DNA of 64,000 nucleotides from Absidia repens. Lineage: Eukaryota; Mucoromycota; Mucoromycetes; Mucorales; Cunninghamellaceae. This document shows, one piece after another, positions 23,126-34,830 of this stretch. Every line of letters starts with the position of its first letter. Within the stretch, counting starts at the first letter, position 1. The translations under genes were made by a program, and so were the position numbers. The stretch lies in contig MCGE01000004.1 of the NCBI GenBank assembly GCA_002105175.1, positions 248,001-312,000 of the forward strand, read 5' to 3'. The notes under the pieces were generated by a model that was not told the origin of the DNA, searched no databases, and saw only the letters and a program-made list of their open reading frames with translations.

Positions 23126-23791
23126 TGAGAGTCCAATGATACAAAATGTTGGGGAGAAGTGTCTAATTTCTTCAAAAACCACGCTTCAATCCCCTTCGCT
23201 CTTGTTATCAATGTTTTTAGAAGTGTATTAGAAATTGAATGTGAAAACTAGCAACAATTAAGGTTTACTTTACGCTTTTGCTGAGCTACACCATATCACC
23301 ATATTTCCCTCTTTCTTTCAACCATTTTATTTCATGAAAATATGACGCTGTTCGCCACCCTCCTTTATATTCCAGTTTCAAAAAAAGCTGCACTGCACAG
23401 ATCACTTTTTTTTTTCAGTCATCTGAGTGTAAGCGTGGTCTCATATTCTCCTCGTCCCTCCTTTTTTCTGAGACTGCACTGCATCAAGCACTTTTGAAAA
23501 ATACGCCCAAATCATACCACCACCTGGATGACGTATCTTTTGATTTTATTTTCTTAGTTTGATAAAAGGGCATCCGAGTTTAACTCGGGTATCATTGGTT
23601 CAGCATCTCTCTCCATTGTGACTTGAAAGAGAATCCCTCCCCTCAAAATTTAATCACCGCCCCCTTTCACTTTTTTAGTTGCAGATTTTTTGATCTTTTT
23701 TGCCTTCTCTTCTCTCTTTCTCTTTTTTTTTTTTTTTTTCTCTACTTTTTCTGTTACATTCACCCTCACCCTTCTAGTATCAACCCAAGCC
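23126..23791. promoter_or_regulatory. Intergenic, RAD6 upstream region
   Basis: No gene is seen. The final 100 bp are pyrimidine-rich (long T/C tract around 23700-23760), which is common before starts in this window. It should include the RAD6 promoter. Confidence 0.5.
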
Positions 23792-24717
23792 ATGTCTACA
23801 CCTACAAGAAGACGTCTCATGAGAGACTTTAAGCGTCTACAAAGCGATCCTCCCGGTAAGTGTACAGAGAAAAAGTTGAAAATGGCGTAGTCGATAATAA
23901 AGTCTCTCATCGCTTACGAAACCTGATTACCAATGCAATCTTACCAAACTCTTTTTTTTCTTTCTTCTATTCTATCTTTTACTTTTATATCTATAGGAGG
24001 TGTCTCAGGTTAGTACAAAAAAGCAACGAGAATGTCCAAATTACGAAAGACGATTGAAATATGGATAATAATAAAGCTGGAAATAGATGAAGGAGACTTA
24101 CCATGACTTCTTTTTTTATATTATTTGCGTATAGGTGCACCTTGCTCAGATAATATCATGTTGTGGAATGCAGTGATATTTGGACCAGGTAAGGCGAAAT
24201 ACACTTTCTATAGTTTTATAACAGCTGTCATTAATATATTCACCCTTCCATCAATTTTCTCTCTTTCTTTGATGTAGCTGATACTCCTTTTGAAGATGGC
24301 ACCTTTAAGCTTGTTTTGCAATTTGACGAAACTTACGTAAGTAGAGATAATGAAAAGCAAACAATTATGTAGGCAAGTAGTGGAGTGAAACAGTTTTATT
24401 CATCGCTTTCACGCAATTGCCTTTTTTTTTTTTCTTATTCATTTTATATATAGCCCAACAAACCACCTTCTGTCAAATTTGTATCAAAAATGTTCCATCC
24501 CAACGTTTATGCCAATGGTGAACTGTGTCTCGACATTTTACAAAACCGATGGAGTCCAACCTATGATGTGGCAGCTATTCTCACCAGTATTCAATCTTTA
24601 TTGCACGACCCCAATCCCAACTCACCTGCAAATGCTGAAGCTGCTAACTTGTACCGTGAAAACAGAAAGGAATATGTCAGACGTGTGCGTGAAATCGTGG
24701 AAACTTCATGGGAATAA
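23792..24717 (+). CDS. RAD6: RAD6/UBC2 ubiquitin-conjugating enzyme E2
   Basis: Five exons (23792-23855, 23997-24008, 24135-24188, 24278-24336, 24454-24717) give 150 residues. The sequence begins [17 protein letters not shown], as in Rad6/Ubc2/UBE2A. The active-site cysteine is Cys88 in [13 protein letters not shown], preceded by the HPNVY motif. The C-terminus stops after the core fold, without the acidic tail of budding-yeast Rad6; the length matches fission-yeast Rhp6 (151) and animal homologues (152). With Rad18 or Bre1-type E3 ligases it ubiquitinates PCNA and histone H2B. Exon 2 is only 12 nt. Confidence 0.96.
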
Positions 24718-25216
24718 GAAATACTAGTGAATATCTTTTCGTCCTCGTCCCTCTCACATTCGCTTTTTCTCTTTATTTTTTTTTTTTCTTTATGGTTACT
24801 GTCACTTTGAATTCCCCTACCATATCCCTTCTGTGTTCCCCTCTTTTATCTTAGCTTATCTTAGTTTACTTTACTCTCATTCAATGCACATATATGCTCG
24901 TCCGATTTTTTTTTTTTTTTACTTCAAACAATAAACTGCTCTTTTTTAAACGTATTTGAATGGTGCTCTTTTTTGATGGTATGGTTTTTTCATGCTTTGT
25001 CCATATATATCCCACTTGTTGAAGCGGAGTGTTGTTTTCTGTAACCAAATTGGGGTGGTGGGTAGGGTAGGCCAAAAAAAATGTAAAGTGGCTTGGGGAA
25101 AATTGGGAAAGGGAAAAACTTTTCAAACACAGAAATAAAATTAAAGTCGAACTTTTTTTTTTGTTTTGCTTTTCCTTCTTTTCCCTTCCCTTTATTTCAT
25201 TACTCGATTTTGACCA
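24718..25216. promoter_or_regulatory. Intergenic between RAD6 and eL30
   Basis: No additional gene is evident. A pyrimidine-rich tract (about 25150-25200) stands directly before the eL30 start, as in many ribosomal protein genes. The RAD6 3' end lies in the first part. Confidence 0.5.
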
Positions 25217-25785
25217 ATGGCTCCCATTACCAACAAGAAGTCCAAGAAGAACGCTGAATCCATCAACTCTCGTCTCCAACTTGTCACCAAGTCTGGTAAA
25301 TACACCCTTGGTTACAAGACTACCTTGAAGTCTCTCCGTCTTGGAAAGTGTAAGTCCTTAAAAAAAAGTACACCTCTTCTATTGAGGGGGGGACAGGAGC
25401 CTATTTCTTCTACAAAAAAAAAAAAACTTCTCTCAGGCAGAGATCGTCCCCCAAATTTGTGTTATTGACCTATGCTTCTTTCTCTCTTTGATCTCTTATA
25501 GCCAAGTTGGTCATCATTGCTGGTAACTGCCCTCCCCTTCGCAAGTCCGAAATCGAATACTACGCCATGTTGTCCAAGACCGGTGTCCACCACTACAACG
25601 GCAGTAAGTTACTAAACAAATGGCCTGTTTTTTTCTATCGTGATTTGGGGAGAGCCTTGATACTAATTTGATTTATTTATCTAATAGACAACATCGATCT
25701 CGGTACTGCTTGTGGTAAGCTTTTCCGTACCAGTGTCCTCTCCATCACTGATGCTGGTGACTCTGATATCTTGACCGCCCAATAA
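25217..25785 (+). CDS. RPL30: 60S ribosomal protein eL30
   Basis: Three exons (25217-25349, 25502-25603, 25688-25785) encode 110 residues, the normal length for eL30. Diagnostic segments are [64 protein letters not shown] and the C-terminal [10 protein letters not shown]. It is part of the large ribosomal subunit and binds kink-turn RNA. An AATAAA signal follows the stop at about 25843. Confidence 0.97.
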
Positions 25786-25918
25786 ATGTTTTAGTTGTAG
25801 TAAAATAGTTAGTTAGATCTTAGCATTCAGCTTCTCTTTTTATCAATAAAAAACTCGCATTTTTGTGGTAGCTTATCATTTATAAGGATTTGTTATTGTA
25901 TTGTGTATGCGTGTATCG

Positions 25919-25949
<31 letters not shown>

Positions 25950-26763
25950 TTGGAGGAAATATTGTTACTGGATAAAAGCCACTACGAAAAAAAAAAATCA
26001 TTGCGTCTCTGGTGGAAAAATGGTATAGAGGACGGGGAACTTTTTGGGCGTGAATATCATATTACAGTCAGGGATCTCAGAGAGTGAGAGGTGAAAAAAA
26101 CCGATGTTAACGTGTACCTACATGAGTGAAAAAGTTGAAAGATCTCCACTAACGATATGTAAGAACAATATATTGTAGCATTAGCTTCTGTGGTATTCGC
26201 TATGGTATTTTTTTGGCCAAGCTTGGGCAGAAAAACGAAAAAGCGATCTTGTGCGTAGCCTTTGTTAAAATAAACCATCATCCTTTAAAAAAAACGTGAC
26301 ATACAGCACTGCTACAGCTGATCATCATCGTCTTCGTCATACTACCTAACTATACTTCATCCCACAACCATGACACTTTACCCCTTCATTTCCTTATCTC
26401 ACAACCAATATGTATTCTCTTCCATCGCATAATGACAATCTGAAGACCATATATTATTATTATTATTCTTGATTTTGAATGTTTATTTCAATACAGAAAA
26501 AAAAATACATATAAGGATATTCCAATAGGTCTCAAACAGGACAAAGTTCAAAAAAAAAAAAAGGGAGAAGCAAGTCAAAATGACAAAGTAATTGTAATGT
26601 GTATTGGTATATATATGTATATAAATAAATAAATAGAGTGTGTCTTGGTACAAATAAAACTAGAATGCAGTAAATAAAAATAAAGAAGAATAGTAATGAT
26701 AAAATAGATAGAATATATATATATATATATATATAAAGGGATAGGGTGGAACTAGGAACAAAA
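25786..26763. other. Intergenic between eL30 and WHI2 (convergent genes)
   Basis: No gene is evident in about 980 bp. It holds a (GT)n microsatellite at about 25919-25944, an (AT)n run at about 26714-26734 and several A-runs. Both flanking genes end here, so it should contain their 3' untranslated regions. Confidence 0.55.
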
Positions 26764-27942
26764 CTAAGCAGTGGCCAATTCCAACCAAAACGTTCGTCGT
26801 TTCCAAAGCCTGATTGTCGTATTATCTATATCCAACTCTTCTGCATCCCACCAGCATTTTCTCTATGAAAAAGAAAAAAAAAAAAAAAAAAGGAAAAAGG
26901 AGGGAGACGGGGGTAATCAATGAGTAAAATATCATGAAAATCCATCATCATCCTGTTTTTTTTCTTCTAAGACCTACAGCGGGTTTTTTCCAAAAGAGCA
27001 TAAATCTTTGAATGATATCCAAGCGATGGGTTGAGCCCGTAGCCACCCCGAGACGACAAAGAGATACACTAGCAACGCATGTCCGTTTCGGATCCAATGC
27101 ACGATACGCCCACTGATCATCATAATCGAATCCTGCTTCACATAACATGGATATCAAATGTTGTTCTGCAGTGTTGTTTTCCTTTTCAATGTTCTTGACC
27201 AATGCATCGAAGATCTTATTTTCTTGTACCAAGTAGGTCCCTGCCCGTGTCTTTAGTTGTTGTCGATTTCTAGAAGTGGTGGTGGTGGTGGTGGTATCGG
27301 TCTTGGTGCCGCTGCTGCTGTTATTGTCGGTGGTACTTGTGTTGCTGCTTGGGTTTGTTGACCTGGGTAATATAAAGTAATCAAGTTCTTCACGTAATAC
27401 GATCACGAGTTGCTTGTTGCCAGTGAGGATGGAGGTCACCACCGAGTCAGTGTTGTTGCTAGAGGTGTCCAGTCCCAGCGGAATATTAGCAGTGAGTGTA
27501 TGGTGTTTCAAAGATATTTGCCGTGTTTCTTCGAAAAAGGATTTCATATAATTAAAGCACACCGGGTCAAAGTCAATGGTATGTGTTTCGTCAAACAGGA
27601 CGGCTGATCCATTGATAAAATGCTCCAGACCAAGTCCATCAGGAAACATTCCAAGAGTGATACTATCCGGTAGTAAGATCTAATCAATTTGAAAGTATAA
27701 TGTTATGTCAGCATTGTATTTTCTTGGTCAGTTTTTGTTTTTTTTTTGTTTTTTTAAAAAACGAAAAGGTGTCTGTCTTTACTTACTAAAGTTTCAAGAT
27801 CGATATCGATCCTTTCATCACGCAGTCTGAGTCTGACTTGTTTCGATAACAGGTTCTTTTCGTGGAGGTGGTCATCTTGCGCAAAGTCTTGACATAAGGA
27901 GTATTCAGCTACTTGAGTGATGGGTGACCCACTTGATGTCAT
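26764..27942 (-). CDS. WHI2: WHI2-like BTB-domain stress regulator
   Basis: Three exons (27942-27787, 27679-26978, 26862-26764) join in phase to 318 residues. Residues about 35-120 resemble the BTB/T1-like fold of Whi2 and KCTD proteins (RLRLRDERIDIDLETLILLP, then LGMFPDGLG). A Ser/Thr/Asn-rich linker with a run of threonines follows. The C-terminus (about 287-313; RKCWWDAEELDIDNTTIRLWKRRTFWLEL) is the hallmark end of fungal Whi2 homologues and is recovered only through the last intron. Whi2 works with the phosphatase Psr1 in general stress response and restrains TORC1. The family call rests on the BTB segment plus this C-terminus. Confidence 0.82.
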
Positions 27943-28605
27943 TGTATATATGTTATAAAAAATAAAAAATAATCAAGAGAGTGAAAGGAAAAAAATAAAC
28001 CAATAAAAAAAAAAAAAGCTAAATAAATAACAGTGGGAAATTTAAAATCCACAAGGCTATGCAACAAGTGTAACACTGACTCGAAAACTGCCTAATCGAG
28101 AAAACTCTCTTTTAACCAGTCTGATTGCTTTAAACAAAGTGTGGCCGATCATTGGGTTTTTGCATGTGTATGAAAGGTCGAATCATGCTTTCTGGATGAT
28201 GATCAGGCTAAAAAAAAAAAGAAAAAAAAAAAAGACACGAGGCACAAGGCCTTGATTCTACGTAGTTCCAAACTCCCTTCTAGTGTATAAAGCATTTGAT
28301 GATAATTTCTGTACCATACTGTAGATCATTAAGAGGTGCATCGTTGTATCCATAATTTATATCACTGCAAATAATAAACTGTCATTTCACATCAAATTAC
28401 CCCTGAATCCGAAGGTCCGCGGAGTGTCAAAAAGGAAGCATAAAATTGAAATTGCGTATAAAACTTTTTTATTATTAAAAATGGATGGATATGATGATGG
28501 GAGTGGAATGGATGGAAAATAACTACAACTACAAAATACTATTCACTATAGGATACTAACCAAAATAAAAAAGAAAGGTGAAGGGAGACGGGGAAGATAA
28601 AATTT
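27943..28605. other. Intergenic between WHI2 and eS6
   Basis: No gene is evident. It contains the WHI2 promoter region and the eS6 3' region, with A-runs at about 28003-28018 and 28210-28232. Confidence 0.5.
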
Positions 28606-29678
28606 CTAAGCAGAGGCAGACTTTTGCATAGAAGAAGTACGACGACGTTCCATTTTCTTGTCCTTGGTTTCCTTGACACGCTTGGCGAGCAATTGCTTGT
28701 ATTCAGCTTCGGCTTCCTTAGAGGCTTCGGCACGTCTGCGTTTGATGGCAACACGGTGACGCTTGCGTTGGAGAGTGGCAGGGGTGACCAAACGTTGAAT
28801 CTTGGGAGCCTTGGTGTAGGCCTTCTTTTCGGCGTTCTTGGGTTGGATTTCACGACGGATCACATACTTGCGGACATCATCAGCATGGGACAAGTTGAAG
28901 AACTTGCGGATCTTGGAGGCACGCTTGGGACCGAGACGCTTGGGCACGGCAGTGTCAGTCAAACCGGGAATATCTTGTTCACCTTGCTTGACCACCACCA
29001 AGGAGAGGACGGACAAGTCAGAGGACACGATACAACCGCGGACAGATTTTCTCTTGCGTTCACCAGTACGACGAGGGCGGTAACAGCTGTGACCCTTGGA
29101 CAACAACAAACGCACACGATGAGGCAACAAGACACCTTGCTTCATGGGGAAACCTTGCTTGTCGTTACCACCAGAGATACGGAACACATAGCCCTTGAAT
29201 TCGTCACCGAGAGCATCGCCAGAAACTTCTTGAGACATACGCTTATCATAGAATCCACGACTATAAAAAATGAAAAGAAGTTCCGTTTAGTGGTGTAATT
29301 TTCTCCCTTTTTTCGAGTATTGGAGGTGTGAAGGGTCATTTACTTACAGACGACGTTCATCATCGATTTCGATCAATTTTTGGCAGCCCGTAGCTGGATT
29401 GGCAATGTTCAACTATATATCAAAGGGGAAGGAATAAAGGTGAGTGCCCTGTTGATCTGAATATGTGATATGTGGTGGGTTGCACTGAATGACGATGAAG
29501 GCACTGGGTTGAATCGACTGAAGGTTTTACGTGCGGGCGTAAGAAAAAATCATCCATCCATCCATCCATTCATCCATCCATCCATCAGTCGATACCGTTA
29601 TATTGTTGATATTCTATTCGTGTCCTCCATCGTCAAACTGGCACCCTCAGTTTCATTTTTTTGTTTCCGTACCTTCAT
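28606..29678 (-). CDS. RPS6: 40S ribosomal protein eS6
   Basis: Three exons (29678-29673, 29412-29348, 29260-28606) encode 241 residues. The first coding exon is just ATG AAG followed by GTACGG; joining it gives [24 protein letters not shown], the invariant eS6 start. Other marks are [40 protein letters not shown] and the basic C-terminus. The last residues ([15 protein letters not shown]) carry an RRTSS cluster like the S6-kinase sites of fungal eS6. It belongs to the small subunit. A large reading frame on the opposite strand is only its shadow. Confidence 0.96.
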
Positions 29679-29906
29679 AATGGGGTAAAAAAGAAAAAAA
29701 ACGATAAAAATGGGAATTACGGTAAAAATCAATGGGGGGTCGGCGGGGAATCAAATGCGGTAAGTAAGAGGAAGCAGAAAAAAAAAATCCATAACATGGG
29801 AATAAATGTTTATGTATATGATCAAAAAGGGGTGTGTATAAAAACTATACTATATATCAAAGAGAAAACTGTTATTATGGGAAGGGGAGAATATACTAAT
29901 TCTAAT

Positions 29907-30656
29907 CTAATCTTCACCCACAGGCACTTCTTCTTCAAGATATCGGACCAATTTGACGCGTAGTTCAGTTGAATCATCACCTCGTAAAGAATCGCTGATA
30001 AAGCTAGTTTCCACTTGCATTTGCACCATTTCCAGAGCACCACGTAGTACACCGCAATAGATATTTGAATACCATAATCCACCTTCCAGGGCTTCCGCAG
30101 GCAATTCCACAAATTCCGCCAATGGATTTTCGTCAAACACCAACGAGAATTCTTTAAAATCGGAAGACCAGTTGGTAACGTTGGGTGTGATGTTTAAAAA
30201 CAGTTTGAAGCCGACCTTTGCCACCGCCTCGGCCGTTTCCCGAAAGTCTGAGCATCTTGATATACCAGATCGCGCCAAGAAATCTTCAATCAATCGTTGT
30301 CCAATATTGTATCCCCTATATAGATAATAAATAAAACAATCGTTAGTGAGAGTAAAAAATGTCAACCAGGTTGGCACCATTCTTACATCTTTTCTAGTTG
30401 TTTATTGACTTCGTTATAATCTTCATAGTCCTTTACAAGTTGTATCACCATGGAGCCATATGTAAGAGTGAACAGTTCAGCATTCTACGGAATCATCATC
30501 AGGACAAAAGAGAAGCAAGTTGGTCATCCTATTTTTTTATTTTTCCACCCTGCTAATCTTTATATCATCTATTTGTGTACTTACTATTTTTTCAACCTTG
30601 TTTTTCCATACATCATCGCCAAGAGCTTTGTATTGTTTTGCAACGGGTGTCGTCAT
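29907..30656 (-). CDS. BET3: BET3/TRAPPC3, core TRAPP subunit
   Basis: Three exons (30656-30585, 30484-30387, 30315-29907) encode 192 residues (yeast Bet3 has 193). Diagnostic segments are [47 protein letters not shown] and the C-terminal [32 protein letters not shown]. Cys78 in SGISRCSDF corresponds to the acylated cysteine of Bet3. TRAPP tethers vesicles and acts as the exchange factor for Ypt1/Rab1 at the Golgi. It is tail-to-head with the VC0807-like gene upstream. Confidence 0.95.
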
Positions 30657-30815
30657 TTTACAAAAAGAAGTGTGTATTGATAAAATAAAAAAAATGGAGG
30701 GGAAGCAAAAAAAGGATTTCGAGAGAAAAAAAATTAAGTCTGCGTGGCCTGAGTTTAAAAATACAAATGCTGTTTTGGGCTTTTTTTTATTATGATGTAT
30801 ATTTTAATAGCTAAA

Positions 30816-31997
30816 CTAACCACCACCCACGATTTGACCAAAGGTATTTCGTATTGCATGAACAGCCCAATTGGTATTGTGGAGCCTTTCCTTTGTAGTT
30901 TCAGTAACGTGCCGCTTCACCACTTTTGTGTACATCCAAGTAAATACAACCATCAAGCACGTTGCCAGACCAAAGATAACATAGCCCACCGTTTCAGCAT
31001 GAGAAGTATCAGTGCTTGTCATGACCACAATCACCTTGATGATAAAAGTCACAATTAGTGTAATCCCCCAGCATGCTGTCATCACACGCATATCGTGGCG
31101 GAACCTGCCCATGGTCGTATACATATAATCCAGTTTTTGCCGTTTCGTAGTAGTCAAATGTTGCTGTTGTTGTTGTTGCTGCTGCTGCTGTTGCTGCTGC
31201 TGTTGCCGTTGTTCATCATAATGTTTCAAGGCATCACCGTTATCATTGTCCTCTTCCTGTCTTGGCATCACTTGATTTGCAAATTGATAGATAAGTGGCC
31301 GTGATTCAAACTTGCCGATACGCAGCGGGATCAGTGAGGCCAAACAAAATACGCCTACCAATAATGGAACAATGGATTCACATATGGCGCTTGTTTTGTC
31401 ATCCGGTTCGGCAATAGACTATAAATAGAAAACGAGTCGTTCAGTACACTAGAGTGAGTGAGCGAGTGAATGAAAGAAAAGACTTACAATAATACCAGAA
31501 ATCAAAAAACTGAGACCAGCTACAAGTCCTAAAATATCGACGGTCTTTTCTTTAAACATACGCCTATATAATAATAAAAAAATGGTTAGTGTCAATAATA
31601 CATGTAATATAGCCTTTCTTTAAAGGTCTTACACGATCACGATAGCCAGAGGAGGAGAAGATGCGGCAATCATAGCCAGGACTTGACCAATACGGGGACG
31701 AAGAAGATGGTACAAGACAATGGGTAGGCCAATGCTCCAGAGAATTGCTAAAAAGAAATTCATCATGGGCCTGCCACGAATAAATTTAAAGCTAAATACA
31801 TCCTGCACCGAGCCCAAATCCATAGGAAGTCCACTGTCTTGTTCTTTCGGTGTATGTGATACATTGTTGTTGTTGTTGTTGTTGTTGCTGTTGCTACTAC
31901 TGCTGTTGTTGTTGTCAGGCCATTGCTGCTGATGCCCATGAGGTCCTTCAAGATCATTCAATTCAGTCCCATGCTTCTTTCCAAAGGACCACACCAT
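30816..31997 (-). CDS. Multi-spanning membrane protein, VC0807-like
   Basis: Three exons (31997-31633, 31563-31488, 31418-30816) encode 347 residues. The N-terminus (1-55) is hydrophilic with Ser/Asn runs. About six hydrophobic segments follow, for example FFLAILWSIGLPIVLYHLL, IGQVLAMIAASSPPLAIVIV, LGLVAGLSFLISGIIVSI and LLVGVFCLASLIPL. A loop contains a run of about sixteen glutamines encoded by CAA/CAG. The pairing of LLRPRIGQVLAMIAASSPPL with LGLVAGLSFLISG resembles proteins annotated as VC0807-like membrane proteins; that link is from memory and tentative. No catalytic residues are evident. Confidence 0.7.
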
Positions 31998-32501
31998 GTT
32001 TTGTTCTGGTTAGCTTTTTTAGAAAAACAAAATAGTTTCACTGTTTGGTTGCTATATAATTTTCGTGGAAACAAGATAGTAAGAGAGAAAAAAAAAAAAA
32101 AAAAAGAAAAGAAAAAAAAAGTTTGGCTGCATTGGGCAAAAAAATATCACTGATAGCGGAGATGGTTGACTGAATTTGACCTGCTGTCAACATATGCCAA
32201 GGGAAAAAAAAAAAAGAAAAAAAATACTATGATAACAACGACCAATGGCTAAAGAAGTCCATATTCATGTTTCATATCGAGTTTTTAAAAGTCGGTGAGT
32301 TGTATAAAGTGTTTGATCTTTTTTTAAAGACAAAAACACAACCACCATGGCTGATGCTCGTTATTGTACTTATTCCGTTTGAATTTGTTTACACTGCATC
32401 CATTTCTGACAGGCAACGGAGATTCAATATGCTTGCCCTCCAATTTTTTTTGCTGGCCCTTTTTTTTTGTTTTTCATTTTTTTTTTTAATTTCTGATCTA
32501 G
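31998..32501. promoter_or_regulatory. Divergent intergenic region between the VC0807-like and MTQ1 genes
   Basis: About 500 bp separate two divergent start codons. A-runs occur at about 32089-32120 and 32204-32224, and a T-run at about 32456-32488 lies directly before the MTQ1 start. No specific site is assigned. Confidence 0.5.
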
Positions 32502-33551
32502 ATGGTTCGACAATCCTTCAATAAGCATTCAACGTGGATACGGCGACTACTTCCAGCTTGTGATAATGATCCATCATTAGCTAAACGACAGCTTGCATGG
32601 ATGAAAGAAAAGATCATATCAGACCGAACGACTCATATGAACAACAATACCACTTCACTAACGCTTACCAAGACGGAAATGGATCGACTGGATACCTTTA
32701 TCACACAACGAGTTGACCATCACAAGCCTTTACAATATATACTAGGTCAGTTACTATAAAAAAAAAGTTTCAGCCGTGTCCCATATCTAACATACATAAC
32801 TTTTTGTTAGGTCCTTTTAGGCACACAACCATTTTATGATTTGGATATTATTACCAGGCCACCGACATTGATTCCACGCTGGGAAACTGAAGAATGGACT
32901 TATCGACTTGCTGATTTATTACGACCTTACTGGGACCGTCAGCAGCAGCATCGGGGACCACAACGACGACGTAGGATTCTTGATGTATGCACAGGGTCGG
33001 GATGTATTGCACTGGCGTTGGCGGCTCATTTACCCAAGAACAGCACCAATATTATAGGCGTGGATATTTCTGAAAAGGCGATTCAACTGGCAAATGACAA
33101 TTACACGGCGCACGCAGATCTCATGAATGGCAACAAGGTGGATTTCCAACTTGGCGACATTTATGACTTGGAAATGGTGGAACAACAACTCCTGGGCGGT
33201 GGCGGCGACGACGGACCTCTTGATCTCGTGGTATCGAATCCGCCCTACGTGACACAAGACGAATATGCTTCCTTAGATCCAGAAGTCAAGCAATGGGAAG
33301 ACAGGCGTGCTTTGGTGGCGGATGATCTAGGGACCCATCTTCATCGACGACTGATTGAACTGGTCGCACATAACAAAATCAAATGGGATGCACCCTCGGC
33401 AGCAAATGATGGTTTGCCTAGCATTGTGATGGAAATCGGCGGTACACATCAAGTCTCCTCTCTACAGCAAGCACTGGATGCTCATGGATTCGATAATATC
33501 AAGGTATGGAAGGACTTGGCTGGCAAGGATAGAGTTATTTTGGCTACCTGA
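32502..33551 (+). CDS. MTQ1: HemK/PrmC-type release-factor glutamine methyltransferase (MTQ1-like)
   Basis: Two exons (32502-32745, 32821-33551) give 324 residues. The N-terminal helical region ends in HHKPLQYILGTQPFYDLDI and then LIPRWETEEW, the PrmC-type linker. The SAM motif is DVCTGSGC (136-143), and the catalytic NPPY is at 221-224 in LDLVVSNPPYVTQDEY. The family methylates the glutamine of the GGQ motif in release factors. The Arg-rich N-terminus and similarity to bacterial PrmC favour the mitochondrial enzyme (yeast Mtq1) over cytosolic Mtq2. The acceptor at 32820 is chosen over the nearby TTAG because it keeps the frame. Confidence 0.9.
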
Positions 33552-33954
33552 TTTTATTCCGACGACGTGGTCTCGCGTGGTGTGTATTTATGAATTATTC
33601 TATTTTTTTATGTTGTTGTGCTGTTGTTGTATGTTACACTCCCTCTTCCCTCTCCCCCCAACTACCCCGCTCCTACCTCCTCCTCGTCTGTTTTTCCCAC
33701 ACACACTCACTCACACCCACTTCTCTTCACTCCCCCCTCCCCCCACCCCTCACACGCACATATGAAATCAATCATCCCAAATAATAAAAAAGTGCATGTT
33801 GGTTGGTTGCATTGAAAAAACCGTGACTTGGTGTCGGGAAAAAATTCATGATACGTTTTTTTTCTCACACAATTTTTTTTTTATATTTTTTGTCCTTTTT
33901 TTGTTTTTTTGGTTTCTCCATCTCTTTCTTTTTCTTAAACATTGTTTTTGGGAT
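33552..33954. other. Intergenic, pyrimidine-rich
   Basis: This holds C/T-rich low-complexity sequence (about 33640-33760) and T-runs, with no convincing gene. It should contain the MTQ1 3' end and the promoter of the small gene that follows. Confidence 0.5.
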
Positions 33955-34394
33955 ATGATGAAACAACTTACTTTAAAAAGCTCTTTGGTTTGGTAAGTCA
34001 TATACTGCTAGCTGCTTAGTATTCAATACAGCTCTATTATATTCACACTCACTCACTCATATATACATATAGGGGCGTACCACTCACATTATTAGCGGCG
34101 TCAGCATACACAGTTGGAAAGAATCGAACACATAGGCCAAAAAATCCTCTTCAGTTTGAGTCAAGTGGTGAAACAAGAAAAGATAGTGAAAAACTGGAAC
34201 ATATCAGAGCAGATTGGCATCAACGCAACAACGGGATGGGGTTACGAGACGTCAGGTAAAAAAAAACAATGAGTTTACTGAAGCAGAAAAAAAAAGTCCG
34301 CAGTGATGGTTTGTAATGCAGCTGATGATGATGATTCTTACTTGTTTTGTCGTTTTTTTTCTTACTCATTAGTCGAAGCGGTGGTGGTGTCTGA
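33955..34394 (+). CDS. Small membrane protein with C-terminal SRSGGGV (80 aa)
   Basis: Three exons (33955-33992, 34073-34255, 34373-34394) join in phase to 80 residues. It starts MMKQLTLKSSLVWGVPLTLLAASAYTVGK, a single hydrophobic segment, followed by a charged soluble part with RADWHQRNNGMGLRDVSRSGGGV at the end. The introns are canonical and the phases agree, which supports a real gene despite its small size. I do not recognise the family. A single N-terminal membrane anchor and small size would suit a mitochondrial inner-membrane protein, but that is inference. Confidence 0.65.
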
Positions 34395-34830
34395 TCTTTA
34401 GTGTTATTATTATTATTATTATTATTTTATTTTATTTTATTTTATTTAGTACATAGCTCTTATAGTCATAAGTTGATCATCGTTATTTTTTTTTTCTTTT
34501 ATCGTCCTTTGTTTAGTATCTTTTAGTCTATAAATATATCATTATCCTATTTTTTTCAAATAAACAAATCAATTGACTTTATTTTCGCAAAATGCTTCTG
34601 GGGTAGAAAATGGAGTAGGATGAAAAAGAGTGGGGTCACACATTCCAGATGGGAGACAACAGTATCAATAACAACAAATATACCGAAAGATTTTAGTCTA
34701 TCATATTGCAGGCAATCGGAATGCTTGGGAGGGGAATTTTTGATTATTATGATTATTATAGCTATTATTATTACGTCTCCTTTATCATCGTTCTATCTTC
34801 TTTTTCCTTTCTGACTTATTATTTCTTCCC
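34395..34830. other. Intergenic with short microsatellites
   Basis: No gene is seen. It contains an ATT microsatellite (about 34402-34428) and TTTTA repeats just after it. Confidence 0.45.

Noticed and set aside
28624..29298. Long plus-strand open frame (224 codons) opposite eS6
   Set aside because: It is the antisense shadow of the highly constrained eS6 coding sequence and has no plausible domain.
29413..29672. Intronic snoRNA in the first eS6 intron
   Set aside because: The intron is long for this window, but I found no convincing C/D or H/ACA box arrangement; part of it is a TGGA repeat.
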